A stretch of 64,000 nt of DNA from Sphagnum compactum. Lineage: Eukaryota > Bryophyta > Sphagnopsida > Sphagnales. The stretch lies in the NCBI GenBank assembly GCA_965153455.1, contig OZ234495.1:25540875-25604874 (forward strand), in the 5' to 3' direction. The position numbers and the translations under genes were made by a program. Below, in pieces: positions 27,950 to 40,650 of this stretch. Below the pieces are notes generated by a model. That model saw nothing but the letters and a program-made list of their open reading frames with translations. It was not told the origin of the DNA and did not search any database. Within the stretch, counting starts at the first letter, position 1. Every line of letters begins with the position of its first letter.

Positions 27950-28549
27950 ACCATACTAGGAAGAACTCGAAAAGCATAATCTAATAACTTACGAACCTTC
28001 TATTAGGTAATAAATTGAGATAAAATTAGAAAAGAGTTTTGATAATTTTCATACATTTTGGCAGTCTTCTACAAGGTTTGCAAGGAGTTACGACCGAATT
28101 TGCCTTATAATATAATTGCCGAATTTTCAAACAATCTAGCCAAATTGCAGGCAAATATGGACAAATATCCATAAATTATTTCGCAAACCTGGCAGATCTT
28201 CACAAAAGTGACAGATAATTTCGAAAGCTTTGTATGGTTGTTTACATAATTCCATTTAAACAACCTTTAACATATGAAATATTTTCAACTTTGAACCTGA
28301 AATTTCACAATAAATGAAGATAATAAGATTATGCTTATTTCTCTATTTACAAATTTGAAAGATGCACCCTCCTAACCTCTAAACGTTAAAGACCCTAATT
28401 GTTAAAATGACATGTCTTTTGTGACTAATTCAATTGCCTAAATTAAATTTCTTTTAATATTTGACCAAATGTGACATTTAGTTAGAAACAACAAAAAAAT
28501 GGACACATCTAGTATAAAAAGACAAAGGTTTAAATATATGTAAGCAATA

Positions 28550-28760
28550 AGCGTACCTACCTACCTAGCTTAGGTACTTAAGTTAGGTAGGTATGTTAAG
28601 TAGGTGTGTCGCTTAGGCTAGGTAATTAGGTAAAAAGGTAAGCTAAGTTAGGTAGGTAGATAGGTTGGGTGACCAAGTAGGTGGTTAGGTAGGTTATGTA
28701 GGTAAAGTAGGTTCATTAACTTAAGGTAGCTAAATTAGGCTTCCTAGCTAGGTTAAAAAG
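28550..28760. repeat. degenerate TAGGTAGG-type array (left cluster)
   Basis: A ~210-bp run dominated by CCTACCTA/TAGGTAGG words and their variants, with no fixed long period. A second shorter cluster lies near 28875-29010. It is the same type of sequence as 39780-40650. Confidence 0.85.
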
Positions 28761-30800
28761 AAATGTTCATAACAATAAAATGAAAAAATTAATTGTTTAT
28801 TGAAGATATGACGCAATGGTTGAGGATTTGGTGCTTTGACATGGAGGTGAAAGGTTCAAATTTCACATTTCAACCCTATCTAGCTAGATGTCTAGGTTAG
28901 GTTTGTAGCTTAAATGCTTAGCATAGGATTTGTTTTAGCCTAGGTGCCTAATCTAGGCAAGGTCCACCTATCTACCTATTTACATCTATTTACCTACCTA
29001 TAGATAGGCCTTATCTACATATTAAGTCAATTTTTTTGTTCATTTTGATATTTTTTGACGAATAGTCAAAATAATAGTTGGCCAAGTTGACTAGTTGATA
29101 TGAGTAGTAAAGAAACCAACGATCAAAAAGATTGTTGATAAAAAAAAACCATTAGTAAAAAAATCATGTGTGGATTTGATCAATTTTTAATTTTTAAACA
29201 TGTTGAAATTGACTTGTCTAGTATGACTAATTGGTCAAATCGCCAAATTCACAAAAAAAAAAATTGATCAATTTTTTCAATAAAAAAATTATGATTCGTA
29301 ATAGTGGTCATTTGAGCGATGGGGTAGGTAACACGCAATCATGGACATTTGATTATTTGGCTCCAGGTGGTGAAATGTTTGTTCACACCTCACCATGTGT
29401 TCTTTGGATTTATTTTTCAAGTTTAAAACCCCCCAACTTTGTGGGTCATATCTCCCTTGTTTCTTAACCTTGTTGAGCCCTTTAAAAGGTTATAGATGTG
29501 CCCATAGGAACTCTACACTTTTTTTTAGAACACCAAAGACAAAGGAGCACAATTGTATAAGATAATCACCTCTAAGCCATTAAGGGTTCAATCACTAACT
29601 ATTTACCCCACCTCAAGTCTCTATTATGCAAGTATTAGTACAAGGCTATTATTGCCTCAAGTTATACTAGTTTGGTAGTAGGGTCCTTATACTAGTTACC
29701 ATTGGAACCAATGTTGAGTGGGTATTACAAGGTGCATTGGATATCACTTAGGTATTAGATTTAAAACATCACAAGGTATCATATTAAATGATACCATTAT
29801 TGATATTTGGATGGTTGATGTTCTCTTGGGTGAGAATTGGATCCAAACCATGCCCTTTTCAAAATGGTGAAACCCGGGTGGGGTATAAGGCTTTTACCTG
29901 GGTCAAGTTCTAAGGGTAAGTTTTAGGCTAGGTCTAAGATATGGGGCCTATCTAATTAGGATATTTGAAGTCTAGTGTCTAATTGGTATAGCATATGGGT
30001 TTCTAGAAGCATCCAAAGCTTGACATTCTTGTTGGCATCTTGTCAATTTCATGAAAAAGATTATGAGTTTTTTAAAAAATCTCATTGTCAATTTTTGAAA
30101 CTTCACTTAATAATTGAATGTTCTCAAATTTATGAGAATCAGGACATAGTGAACCAAGGGGGGAAAAAAAACATGCAAGTTTTCAAACCCTAATGAAATT
30201 TCAATCGAATGATTCTAAAACAAAAGCAACAACCCAGCACTAGATGATACCAAGCACGTGCTTATATACCCGACCAACACTGGTAAGGGACAGTCATTAT
30301 TGAGTACTCCATACCAATTGGGTTGAGCAATAAGGTAGTGCTAGAGGATGTTGTATGAAAAGATGTTATAATGGGCTGACTAGAGAGCCCTTCCCCCCCA
30401 ATCCCCCCTCTCTTGGCAGTCATCTCCCACAGGAACTGGAAGCTAAAGACATCATAATAAATTACCTCAGACACGAGGGGTTCACAGTTCATACAAAGTT
30501 GAACTCCCATTAAACTACTAGCACAGATTAGGACCCGAGACTAATAACAAGCATAATATCCTGTGACACATGACTGCATTGCTGCCTTAGCAGCAGAGAA
30601 TCCATGTTTCCTGCTTTCCATTAGCTGAGGACTGAGAGCTTAATGAGTCATGACTGATGATTCCTTTCAGGAGGAAAGAAAAGAAAATTCATAGAGAAAG
30701 AGGATCAGCAGAGACCAACTTACTTACTTACATACCGTACCACTTACTTTGAGGATTGGACTAGTTAGTGGTGGTTTTGAGTGCACCGTAGTAATGCAGT

Positions 30801-30824
30801 AGTAGTAGTAGTAGTACTACTACT
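30801..30824. repeat. AGT/ACT triplet palindrome
   Basis: AGTAGTAGTAGTAGT followed by ACTACTAC forms a self-complementary microsatellite that would fold into a hairpin. Confidence 0.85.
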
Positions 30825-31026
30825 TCTTACACCATTACTTTGCAACAGAGGTTTTCCTTTTGCAGTGGGCACGATGTCGGTCATGTATAGTTCAGAGAGA
30901 GCAGAGGGAGTCAGGGGAGACAATAACAAACTTCCTGAAGTGTGCACAATGTTGTTCAGCTACATAGTTCAGGTCAGAGGGAGGAGAAGTGACATTTTGA
31001 GATGAACAAAGATAATAAGCTCACTC

Positions 31027-31130
31027 TTAGAGCAACTCCATCCATACTCCTATTTTGGGCTCTATAAGTGTTTATTCACATGCAACATGTAGTGTTAATT
31101 GTACACCCATCCCCACCCATAAACATAAAG
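31027..31130 (+). mobile_element. truncated Tourist/PIF-like MITE end
   Basis: AGAGCAACTCCATCCATACTCC, then GGGCTCTATAAGTGTTTATT and TAGTGTTAATTG, parallel the left end of the element at 42953 (GAGCATCTCCACCCACACAC, GGCCTCTACAGATGTTTA, CAGTGTTAT) in order and spacing. The matching right end was not found. Confidence 0.55.
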
Positions 31131-31676
31131 CATAACTAGAAATCTCTTAGTTTAGTTGGAGGGTACCTTAAAAAATTGGAATCCAAGGGAAGCACCTTAT
31201 GTTTTGAAGGAGGAACCTTACATTTTAAAATGTTTGTCTGTACAGAACGTAAGGTACGCTCCTTTCTGTTGTTCCTTCATGCTTTGCATTAATAGCAATG
31301 CTTTATGCATTGGTAATGCCCTTGGACAAGAGCATGAGCAGAATATGGGTACCACCAGCCTTGATGATTGCCTCATCCTTGGGTCTTATCTATCTCGAAT
31401 GTTGTTTCCCTAGGTGGAACTAGGACCAGAGGTTCCCTTCAAAAGCTAGAACCAGACAACACTAGTCCCAACCCAATTGATCAACATTGAAGTGATAAAA
31501 GTTGAATGTAAAATTGGCTATGGAATCAATCGGCCAAGGTACCCTCCTGACCGTAACCGTATAAGTTTGTACATAACCTGCACTTCAAATTTTAAGTTCA
31601 GGAATTTTAGAACTTTCATATTCTCCAGTTTCTTCAGGGTTGCTGTCAAACTGCCTGATTATGCAAATTATGGTAT

Positions 31677-31697
31677 CTATATATATATATATATATA
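31677..31697. repeat. (TA)n microsatellite
   Basis: Short TA dinucleotide run. Confidence 0.9.
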
Positions 31698-34600
31698 ATG
31701 GCAACTGCTTGAGAAGTATCTCACTTGATTGGCCACAAGACAGTCACACAGGCTCAAGGCTCCGAACTGGAATCACACTGACAGTCACAGGTTTATTACC
31801 ACATCCAAGTATCCCCATTTCTTTTAACCTTTTTGGTTTCAGTATTTTGGCCAACTCATTCTTGCAAAGTAGGCCACCTGGAGAGATTGATCTGGTGCAT
31901 ACGTCAGATTGATCTTGTGCACCCTACTAGTGCCTAGCATGTCAAGCTTTCGTTCTTGACTCAAACCAATATATCCAAGATTGGTGAGGACCTCCACCCA
32001 CACCCCCCTATTCAGGCCTCCGTTGGCATTTACCTCATCCAACATAGAGTGCTGAAATCAGCCCCGAGGGCTTTACATCTAGGAGTCAAGGCTGAAAGAG
32101 AAAAGAACTTCTCAATCTGCCCCAAGTTACTAATAATAAATGCTGAACTTCATGGGCTTGTATTGGCCCCAAGGCTGAACAAAGGATACCAACAAATTTG
32201 GGAGGCCAACTTGCAACCCCTGGGGCCAATGTTCCAGCATTTATTAATATTCTGATGTCAATGTTCTAGCAGTTTATTAGTAACTTGGGGCCAATTTGTA
32301 ACCCAAAAATGCTCAAAGTTGGCCCCAAGTTTTTTGGGCCCTGACTCATAGTGTAAGGGGGCCTAAGTGGGAACTCCAAACTGAGTTTCACGCTATTTGA
32401 AGGTTCTATTTCCTCCAAGTATTTGTGTACACGCCTTTACAGTGATGATAATGGTGATACTTTTAGTTTCTCTTATGAGAACATTTGTCACTTACTTTGG
32501 CACAATAAGTAGTTCACTTTTCTAGACTTCCTACACATGTTTGGATGGGGAAGGAAGCTAGCTGATACCCCAAGCTTAATTCTCCTGCACTTTTTGGGAC
32601 AAACCGTTTGTTTGTCCTCATAATTCCAAGCTACTCTATGAGGCTTGTCATGACTTTCACAACCAACATCTGGGTTTAAAGCTTTACCCAAAGGGCTTCA
32701 AATGGGTAGAGCTAACTTAAAGCTTTGACCTTGGGTAGCCACCAACATTTGAAGTTAAAGCTTGAGACTTGGTGAGAAACAAGGTGGACAGAAAAGATTG
32801 AGTAAATGAAAGGGAAAAAGTGTGTGGATAAATGGAAAGGACTCCCAATACTGTTAAAACACATTCCAATTTAGAGTATGGAGAGTTTGGAGGAGTTTTG
32901 TGTAGGGTAAAGCCCGAGGCTGCAGGCTTTACCTAGTGTAAAAACACTAGGTAATCTGATTTTTTGCCTTGTTTCTTGTGGTAACTGATGGGTATTATGG
33001 GGAAAAAGAGAAAAAAGAAGGGCATTTCAAAAACGCTTTCCAAACACAGAGGGAAAATATGTTGGGTAACATGCCCTTCACATACACTAAAAAAAATCAA
33101 ACCAAGTTTTCATGAACATTGGGAGCATGATTTCAAAAGAGAGGTCATGTCCAAATTGGGTTATTTTGCCACTGTGCAAAGATTTCAAAAACGAGGAAAG
33201 GGAGTTGGACCTTTGTAATGATAACCCAACCAAATCTTGTTTAGAGTCTCACCCTTCATTTAAAGTACCCATGTAATATTAGATGATGTCATTCAAAACT
33301 ACTCCCCATTCAACACAGTACATCTTTTGGGATATATCACCAAATTAAAAGCAATAACTTGTTTAGCACATTTTTGACTTTGTAATCCTTTTAGTGATTA
33401 AATGTATGACAACTTGCAATATCACCAAAATAGTTCACAAGCTCAGGTTCAAAATTGACCTTCAAAACTTGCTATATTTGGATCATCAAAATTCACAAAT
33501 TCATTCATGCATTTCTTCACAAGGAATCTAAAATCGTAGAAATTTGGGAAAGGGTTAGCTCTAATGCCCTAACTCAAGCATCTAGAATTGATTCTGATAA
33601 GTTTTTTGAAAATTTAAAAGTTGAGCATTTGATCATGGGAAACTCTAATCATAAGTTTAATCACTAACCCATTGTCTTTTCATGAAATTTATAGTTTCAA
33701 AGCTTTTGCTTTGATTGAATTTCATCAATTGCCCTGCTTGCTATGTAATTTCACTCATTATTCATAGCTGGATTGATTAAAACTATTGGGTGAAATTTGA
33801 TGGGTAAAACTTGCTTATGGATGAAATATGAGTTGATATTGAAGGACAAAACATGCCACCAGATGGAAAATCTGCATCTAGATTATGGAGAAATGACCAT
33901 CCAAATAGGCAGAGAGAAAAAAAAAGGCGACCAGATATAGGCTTGGGATTGCATATAATGAGAATTGAGTTTTGGAAGAAGGTTCAAATTGGAATGGCAA
34001 TGGTGAGCCAAATGAACACCATGCCACTACTATACTTTGCCATGGAGGTAAAAAACTCCTTAACATTAGAAGATGAACTTCCCACAGGAAAGGAAGTAAC
34101 CAAGCATATCCTTGTGAAAAAACATAACCAGACAACCAACAGCCTTGTGCCATCAGAAATTGGACATTGTGCAACATCAAAGGAAAGTGGTCCCACATTC
34201 AGTTTCTTAAAGTGCCTTACAGTTTTGTGCCTTTTTCATACTAGGCTTGGGTAACAGGCTCGTCTTAGTCCACATAAAAACTTAGAAGGTAGTCGTGATC
34301 TGGATCAAGTTCTAATGGCTTTGGAGTTCCAAGACGGAGAGTAGGGCTCCATTGGGCCTTTTAGATTGCCCATTTTTGTTAAGGGACGCCTAAGGTATGG
34401 GTTTCCAAAGCAAGGGGGTCTAAACCCTAAAAAATCACTAGCAAACTTTTCACACCCCTATTTTCAAGCAATTGAACTCTTATATCAACATACATTTCAA
34501 CGATGATTTCATGTAACGGAATAATTGCAACTCCCCACTACTCCAACCCTACATTCCTATCCCCATTGTCCTTGGGGGGAGCTCCATCCGAGCTTCCTTC

Positions 34601-34889
34601 TTCATTCCCACTCTCACATTCTTCCTTTCTCCATGGTTTTTTGTGTGTGTGGAGAAGTTCCTAGCTTTCCCTTTTGACTTTGGTTGTGGTTTTTGTCTTC
34701 ATGTTTGGTACTACCTAAAGTACAAGTGGGTGCCTATCCCAAGCTCCGAATCCTACGAGTTTTGATTAAGCTTGCACAACCTTTAAACCATGTCGCCTTG
34801 GTCCTAATACTTGCAGTTCATAACTTTAGATTGTGTAGGTTTTGATCAAACATAAGAACTATTTTTTTGCCACCTTGATCTTAAAGCTT

Positions 34890-35345
34890 GTTGTTGGTGA
34901 TTATCATCATGTTGGTGTTGTGCATTATTGCATAGGGTCTTAATATCTCATTGTTTTGGTCTTGTTGTTTATTGTTAATGGTCATGGTTGTGTTGGTGTT
35001 GTGCAATCCCTAACTTTCATTGGCTTGGTTTGACATTTGCAAGTGGTGATCATCATCATGTTGGTGTTGTGCATCATCATATAAACCATAGTACTTCATC
35101 ACCAAGTGATCTTTGTGCTTGTTGGCGGTGGTCATGATCATGTTGGTTGTCACTACATTATAGCATTTCCTAAACCCCAATCACCTTCATCCTTATTGCC
35201 ATTCTGATCTTAATGCTTGCAGTTGGTGATCATCATCATGCTAGTGTTATGCATTGTTGCATAGGTACTAATACCTTGTCACCTTGTTCTTGGTGTTTAC
35301 AATTTGTACTCATGGTTGTGCTAGAGTTGTGGATCATTTCACAAG
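34890..35345. repeat. degenerate ~85-bp tandem repeat
   Basis: The motif GGTGAT.ATCATCATG.T.GTGTT.TGCA recurs at about 34897, 34981, 35045, 35129, 35225 and 35311, separated by related sequence containing CTTAAT/CCTAACTTTCATTG. Spacing is mostly 84-96 bp with one 64-bp unit. The array abuts the broken end of the Ty3-like element. Confidence 0.75.
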
Positions 35346-35354
35346 CCCTAACTT

Positions 35355-35764
35355 TCATTGCAATGATGTTTTGTAGGACTATAAAGGTAGCTATGTATGG
35401 TATACCATTGAACATACATCCTCAAATCCTTGATCAATCCTACTGGTTTGGTCGTGGTTTGGTTTGCCATCCACAAATTATAAAAAACAAGTTTTGGCTT
35501 AAGTAATCCTAACCTAGTTCTTAATTTCTCTATGATAATATTTACCCTAGATCCCCCATCTAAGAGGACATCATCAATTGTGTTCTTGCTTATTTGTACT
35601 TGAATTATGGCCATGTGGTTATCTATAACAACTATTGTTGTGCTAATATCAAGTACTATAAACGTAATTGCTTTCTCATTCACTGACCAGGGGTTAACCT
35701 CTGGTCTATCAACCTTTAGTTTCTGCCATAAGTATTTTTTCAAATCTAATGTTATTTTTATCAA
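35355..35764 (-). pseudogene. retroviral-type aspartic protease domain of the Ty3-like element
   Basis: The frame encodes DDVLLDGGSRVNIIIEKLRT, then RLGLLKPKLVFYNLWMANQT and KPVGLIKDL. It continues after a frame change as VHGIPYIATFIVLQNIIAM. The flap and C-terminal psi-loop pattern and the active-site position (LLD-G-G-S in place of D-S/T-G) match the protease of plant Ty3-like polyproteins, where DGGS is common. An intact copy would cleave the gag-pol polyprotein. Homology ends at about 35355. Confidence 0.75.
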
Positions 35765-36099
35765 CTATCTAAGGTTCAAAGTATAACCGGTTTCTAGCAT
35801 ATTCTTCCTTATATCCTAAAAATCTCCTCCATAGAAATAATTTTACAAAGAGAAGTAGAAGGTGTTTCCTGAAGTTTGGTTGTTTCTGTAGGGTTTACTA
35901 AACTTGGCATCCCTGCCCAACTAGTGGTCCACTATCTAAGGTTCAAAGTATAACCGGTTTCTAGCATCTTCTTCCTTATATCCTAAAAAATCTCCTCCAT
36001 AGAAATAATTTTACAAAGAGAGGTAGAAGGTGTTTCCTGAAGTTTGGTTGTTTCTATAGGGTTTACTAAACTTGGCATCCCTGCCCAACTAGTGGTCCA
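35765..36099. repeat. 167-bp tandem duplication inside the Ty3-like element
   Basis: Copy 1 is 35765-35931 and copy 2 is 35932-36099. Both begin CTATCTAAGGTTCAAAGTA and end CCAACTAGTGGTCCA. They differ by only a few substitutions and one A insertion, so the duplication is young relative to the decay of the element. It lies between the gag knuckle and the protease. Confidence 0.93.
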
Positions 36100-36394
36100 T
36101 TCTCCAGCTAAAGGAATAGGTAAGTCTCGTGGTGGGCTAACTATTTGCATCTGTTGTATAGTTTCCACCATTTACCTTTTCAACTTCTTTTCTGCTTCCC
36201 AATCTGCTATAGATGTATTCTTCCTTGGTTTTCAGTTTTTGAACACATGTTCTTCACTTGTTTTACTCTAAGTAGTAACATTAACATCCACCATGTTAAC
36301 TGAAGGAATTACCATTTTGACTTCGGCTATTAATTTAAATTTTGTAGTTGAACCTCCTTTATCTTTAAACATGGTTTGCATTTCACCAAATCTT

Positions 36395-37125
36395 GGGAAA
36401 TTTGTCAGTTTGTGACCCACTATTCCGCATATATGGTAAGGGTAGTTTAGTGGTCTTAGGGGTTTACTAGCTCAAGTAATAGTTCCAGCAACAATTACAA
36501 TAGGATCCTCCTTCTTCTTGTTTTTGCAAGTTTCCACATGTGGTTGGTGCAATGACAGTTTGTGCAATATACATATTTGGTTTTGTTGTTGTTTGGTTCC
36601 TAGTAACTAAGCTCGATGTGCCTATGGTTTGTGTTATAAAAAGTGTACTTTTTTGCGTCAAGCACCGAAATGCCTTCTTCACAAATCAACTTTGATTCCT
36701 TGTGCTATTGCAAAGTTTCTTATTTCATTCCCGTATTAACAATATGTAAATATGATTATAGTCCGGATCGAAACACTATGGTCGAAAAACTGTCAGTAGT
36801 AGGTGTTTGTAAGCTATTGGCCAATTTCAATAATCTTTCATAATACACCTCTACTTTTTTGGTGGATTTTTGTTTCGGGTTTTTCAACTGTAGATATACA
36901 TGTTCATCATTCTGCATAGTGCGATAACATCTACAAAAGTCTTGTTCTAAATCTGCAAATCTATAGTTAGGATTATCTCACATATAATTGTTACACCAAT
37001 TATATGCATTATCTTTCAATGTAAAATTGAACAGATTAACTATTTCCTCATTTATCATTTCACTGTTAGTTTTGATATCAGCTTTGAATACTTGCACATG
37101 AGCATCCAAATCAAACTATTTCTTA
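36395..37125 (-). pseudogene. Retrotrans_gag domain and zinc-knuckle remnant
   Basis: The minus strand from about 37125 encodes FDLDAHVQVFKADIKTNSEM, then NEEIVNLFNFTLKDNAYNWC, a TGA stop, then DNPNYRFADLEQDFCRCYRT, LQLKNPKQKSTKKVEVYYER and LLKLANSLQTPTTDSF. This is the signature of the plant retrotransposon gag (capsid) domain. About 300 nt later YHICGIVGHKLTNF keeps the spacing of a CCHC knuckle, with the first Cys as Tyr and the last as Phe. Confidence 0.8.
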
Positions 37126-37940
37126 TATTTAAGAAATTTAGTGGTATTTTGAAAGGTCTAAAATAGGGTATTATAGGTTGCCTGAATGTTATTGTAGCAC
37201 TTCATGGGGGTTTTAGAGGATTTTCGCCTGGGTTTGGTGGTACAAATTTAGTAGTAACTACATTGTCGAAAGTTTTTTTTGACAATAAGTTCACTAGTAT
37301 TGCCACATTTGGCTCTACCACTACATATTTTTTAACACCTGAATTAATAGGTATTGTTTTAAATCCACTAGAATGGTTTTCTTCTAAGGCTTCAATAGGC
37401 TCTATACAAATTCTATTGTAGAAAGATTCATTTTCAATGAGTACTATAGGAATTTCACCACTCCTTACATATATTTGAATTCATAGGCACAAATCTAGTT
37501 AGATGTGTAACTGTCACAGGAATTCTTTGCACCCCATCAGTAATCATTATAGGAAATTACTGTACCATGAATTTATATGCCACTATTTTTGAACAAGGTA
37601 TTTGGTAGTGCTCTATGTCTTGATCTAGGCACAAATTTTATACTTTTGACAGTTGCAATTCTTGCATGGCTCATAGTAGGATGGTTGATAGTCATCCTTA
37701 TTCTTTTTGGTGTGGAATGACATGGTTTGGTGAGTCGAGGTATTTTGCCCTTCGAAGGTGTCTTCCATACATCACCTTTCTTAATGGTGTTATGTAAATT
37801 TTGTAGTTTTATAGTGTTGTTGCAGTTACCATGTTCTATGGCATAGCTAGTAGATTATGATCCTTTTCTGAATTTTGGTGGTTTTGTGATTGAATATGGA
37901 AATGGCTGATCATTGCATCTCGTACATCTCGTTCAATGAA

Positions 37941-37985
37941 CGGATAATTTGTGAGTGAATGATCTTCTTGTTTGTAGAAACTACA
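37941..37985 (-). pseudogene. upstream CCHC-type zinc knuckle with two Cys-to-Tyr changes
   Basis: CSFYKQEDHSLTNYPF has exact C-X2-C-X4-H-X4-C spacing if the two Tyr residues are former Cys (TGC/TGT to TAC/TAT). It sits in a continuous open stretch (preceded by PRKQVWSRFGQSVDQHYKLT, followed by IERDVRDAMISHFH). Being ~850 nt upstream of the gag domain is unusual for a single element, so it may come from a second element. Confidence 0.6.
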
Positions 37986-38090
37986 GTGATTTATGGTGAG
38001 TTTATAGTGCTGATCTACACTTTGACCAAATCTACTCCAAACTTGTTTTCTTGGTAGTAATTGCGGTTGATGACTAAATCTAATCTTGGT

Positions 38091-39779
38091 CTATGATACA
38101 TTCACTTGGTCTACTTGTTGTATTTCAATGTTAATTGTCATCATTAGTGGAGTGTTGTGCTTAGTTTAGTGCTCCACCTTGGTTTGATATAATGTTTTAA
38201 TTACAAACGCTTGTTCCTCCAAATCTTCAGTCTAAAGTATAGTTTTAACATATTGTGGTAACACCTATTCAACCTCATCGTTGTCTAGATCTTTATCCCA
38301 TTCTTCATGGTTATGTTGGTACTAAGGTGAAATAGAAGGCCAAGCAGAACCTCTGTTTGTGAATCTTGTTTCCATACCTCCCTATACTTCTTAACACATG
38401 TGTAATATCTCCTTGAATCTAAATAGAATACCATGTCTTTGGGTTGATAGACTCATCTATGTTCTTTTTCCTTTCTCATCGTTGTAAATCTGTGGGAGTA
38501 ATTTTGAATGCATTATTTCCTTATCCCTTTAGTTCGACTTTCGAAGGTTCTACCCTTAATGGGAACCTTGTTCGGACACTAGGTTGCTTCATTGCTCTGC
38601 CAATGAATGCTTCCTGAGGTTCCATAACTGCTACAAACGACATCCTGGACCTTGTAAGCCGTTCCTTTATCTTGGGTATGCTTGTCATGGTATATTATTT
38701 TATTTTTTGGAGTGTGAAACTACGTTGCATCACTTACAAATTATAGTTTTTCTTCTACTACATTTTCTTCTTCATTTTGTTGCATGGCTATTTGGTCTAA
38801 TTGTCTTTGCAAACTTCATGTTATTACTCAATTTTTGTTTGTCACCATTCTAGTACTCTTTTTTTGGAATTTTTTTTTGCCACAAATTTAAATATTTACA
38901 AAAGTTATTTGTTTAGATTTAAGTCCTCTCAAGTTTTTGCTCACCAATTCTAAATTTATAGTTTAAAGAATTTTTGTAAAAATCTTCGTAATAACCTTTT
39001 TGTACCTATTGCCCCACAATAAAACCAAAACAATTCATACAACCAAAAATTCTAACCCCAAATTCATCCTAGGGATGGTTGCCAAATGGCAAATCCTAAT
39101 ATTCTAACATTGGTTCAATTATAATTTCTATTCTTGTACATAAATTCAGTTTCAGTTATGCAAAATCTATGTTAAACTTCCATACATAATCTAGAATGTT
39201 TTCATAACCAAATTTCCCATAGCCCAAGTGTATGCACAATTATGAATCTATCATAATTCATCCACAATTACTTCTTATATTGATATGTAGGAAAGAAACA
39301 ACAAATCATGGAAAAAAAATCCAGAAAAACAAAACATAAAAGTTCATAGTTCAACAATTTTGTGTATGTCCTCAAAAATTTTTTATCTCGTACTATTGTT
39401 TTATCACTCTTGTTTTTGTATTCCCAAATTGATACTCCTTTTTCAAGAAGAAAAAAACCTCTACAAAATATTCCAGAGCTTCCTTAATGTTCAACTCTCT
39501 TGCCTTAACTATTTTGAATTCCACCTAAGTAGCCTAATTTTACCTACCTTATAACTATTGATCTTGCTTTGTTTAGCCTATGTTAGAATAAACATCACAC
39601 TACTGACTCCCCTATACTTATTTAGTTTGATTGCAACAATATAGTCTTGTCTTTAACATGATATTTTTGGACAACATACTTGTAATGAACATGATTTTGG
39701 ACCAACATATTGTAATCAACTTCCATGAATGTTTTTCAACATATTGCACTAAGTGAATTTGAATTTTTTTATGTACTAC
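38091..39779. other. non-coding DNA
   Basis: Possible outer part of the retroelement on the left, but no LTR was recognised. The rest is AT-rich with short frames only. Confidence 0.5.
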
Positions 39780-40650
39780 TTACATAAATAGGTAGGTTAC
39801 AGGTAGGTTAACCTAGGTAGGTAGGAGATACCTCTTAATAAATGCATGTACTTAGGTCTATGTTTATACCTACTTAGTAAGCTACCTATGCCTTAGATGT
39901 TATTTCGTAGGCTACATAGGTACCTACTAGCCTATTAATAGATCTACCTTAAGCATATTCAATAGGTAGCTTAGCTTGTTAAGTAGGTTTAGGCTTAAGT
40001 TACTTATTCAATAGGTTAGGCTACTTACTTAGTAATTTAGGTGGCCTAACCTTGGTTTGCTACATACCTACCTAGTAGGCCTAGGTGGCCTAGGTAGCCT
40101 AAATTAGGTTATGTACTTACCTATTAGGCCTAAGTGGCTTAAGGTAGGCTACATATTTAATAGGCTTAAGTGACCTAGATTAGGCTACCTACCTTGTAGG
40201 CCTAATTGGTCTATGTTACATACGTAGTTACAAATAAACCTCGATAGCCTAGGTTAAGTTACCTACCTAATAGGCCCAAGAGGATTAAGCTACTTACCTA
40301 CTAGGTCTAGGTGGCCTATGTTATTTTACACCTAGTAGGCCTAAGTTAGTATGCCACCTACATGGTTTATAGGTCTACTCAATAAGCTTAGGTCATTTAG
40401 GATACCTACCTAGATTACATTACCTAATTGTAAGCTAATTACTAGTTTTAGTCTATGTCCTAAATAACCTACTAGCTAGGTAGGTCTAGGTTAGGCTACA
40501 TAGTTAGGCTATTAACTAGGTTATTACTTAACAAGTGGTTTATTAGCTTAGTAATTATGTTAGGTTAAATAGGTAGTCTAAGCCTAGCCTAACCTATTAG
40601 TTATGTCAGGTTAAGTAGGTAGCTTAAGCTTAACAAGTAGGTTAATTTAT
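39780..40650. repeat. degenerate CCTAGG/TAGGTAGG array (~870 bp)
   Basis: Almost the whole segment is built from TACCTACC, TAGGCCTAGGTGGCC, AGGTTAGGCTAC and related words. A motif resembling TA.TAGGCCTAAGTGGCCTA recurs at irregular intervals of about 35-60 bp. Because CCTAGG and its relatives are near-palindromic, the array is rich in short self-complementary sites. No coding content. It is much longer than the related array at 28550-28760. Confidence 0.9.

Larger units (their letters stand above)
29011..34720. other. non-coding DNA with scattered repeats
   Basis: No gene recognised. It contains an (AGT)n/(ACT)n hairpin at 30801-30824, a (TA)n run at 31677-31697 and a MITE-like start at 31027. 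The open frame at 33853-34254 (+, 133 codons, MPPDGKSASRLWRND...) is the longest here. It is basic and lacks any domain I recognise; I do not call it a gene. A hairpin GTAAAGCC...GGCTTTAC lies near 32909-32932. Confidence 0.5.
35350..38090 (-). mobile_element. decayed Ty3-like LTR retrotransposon fragment (gag to protease)
   Basis: The minus strand carries, in order, a CCHC-like knuckle (37985-37941), a Retrotrans_gag domain (about 37125-36730), a second knuckle remnant (about 36440-36395) and an aspartic protease (about 35640-35360). Reverse transcriptase, RNase H and integrase are absent: homology stops near 35350 at the ~85-bp repeat array. No LTRs, primer-binding site or polypurine tract were recognised. 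Stops and frameshifts occur throughout. Ty3 is called from the gag and protease style typical of plant Ty3 polyproteins. Confidence 0.75.

Noticed and set aside
33853-34254. 133-codon open frame (+)
   Set aside because: No motif, no start or terminator context, and overlapping frames of similar length on the other strand.
34890-35345. Regularly spaced repeats as a CRISPR array
   Set aside because: Units are diverged, spacing is variable and the context is plant repeat DNA.
35348-35764. 138-codon frame (-) read as a host gene
   Set aside because: It is the protease region of a Ty3-like element, not a host gene.
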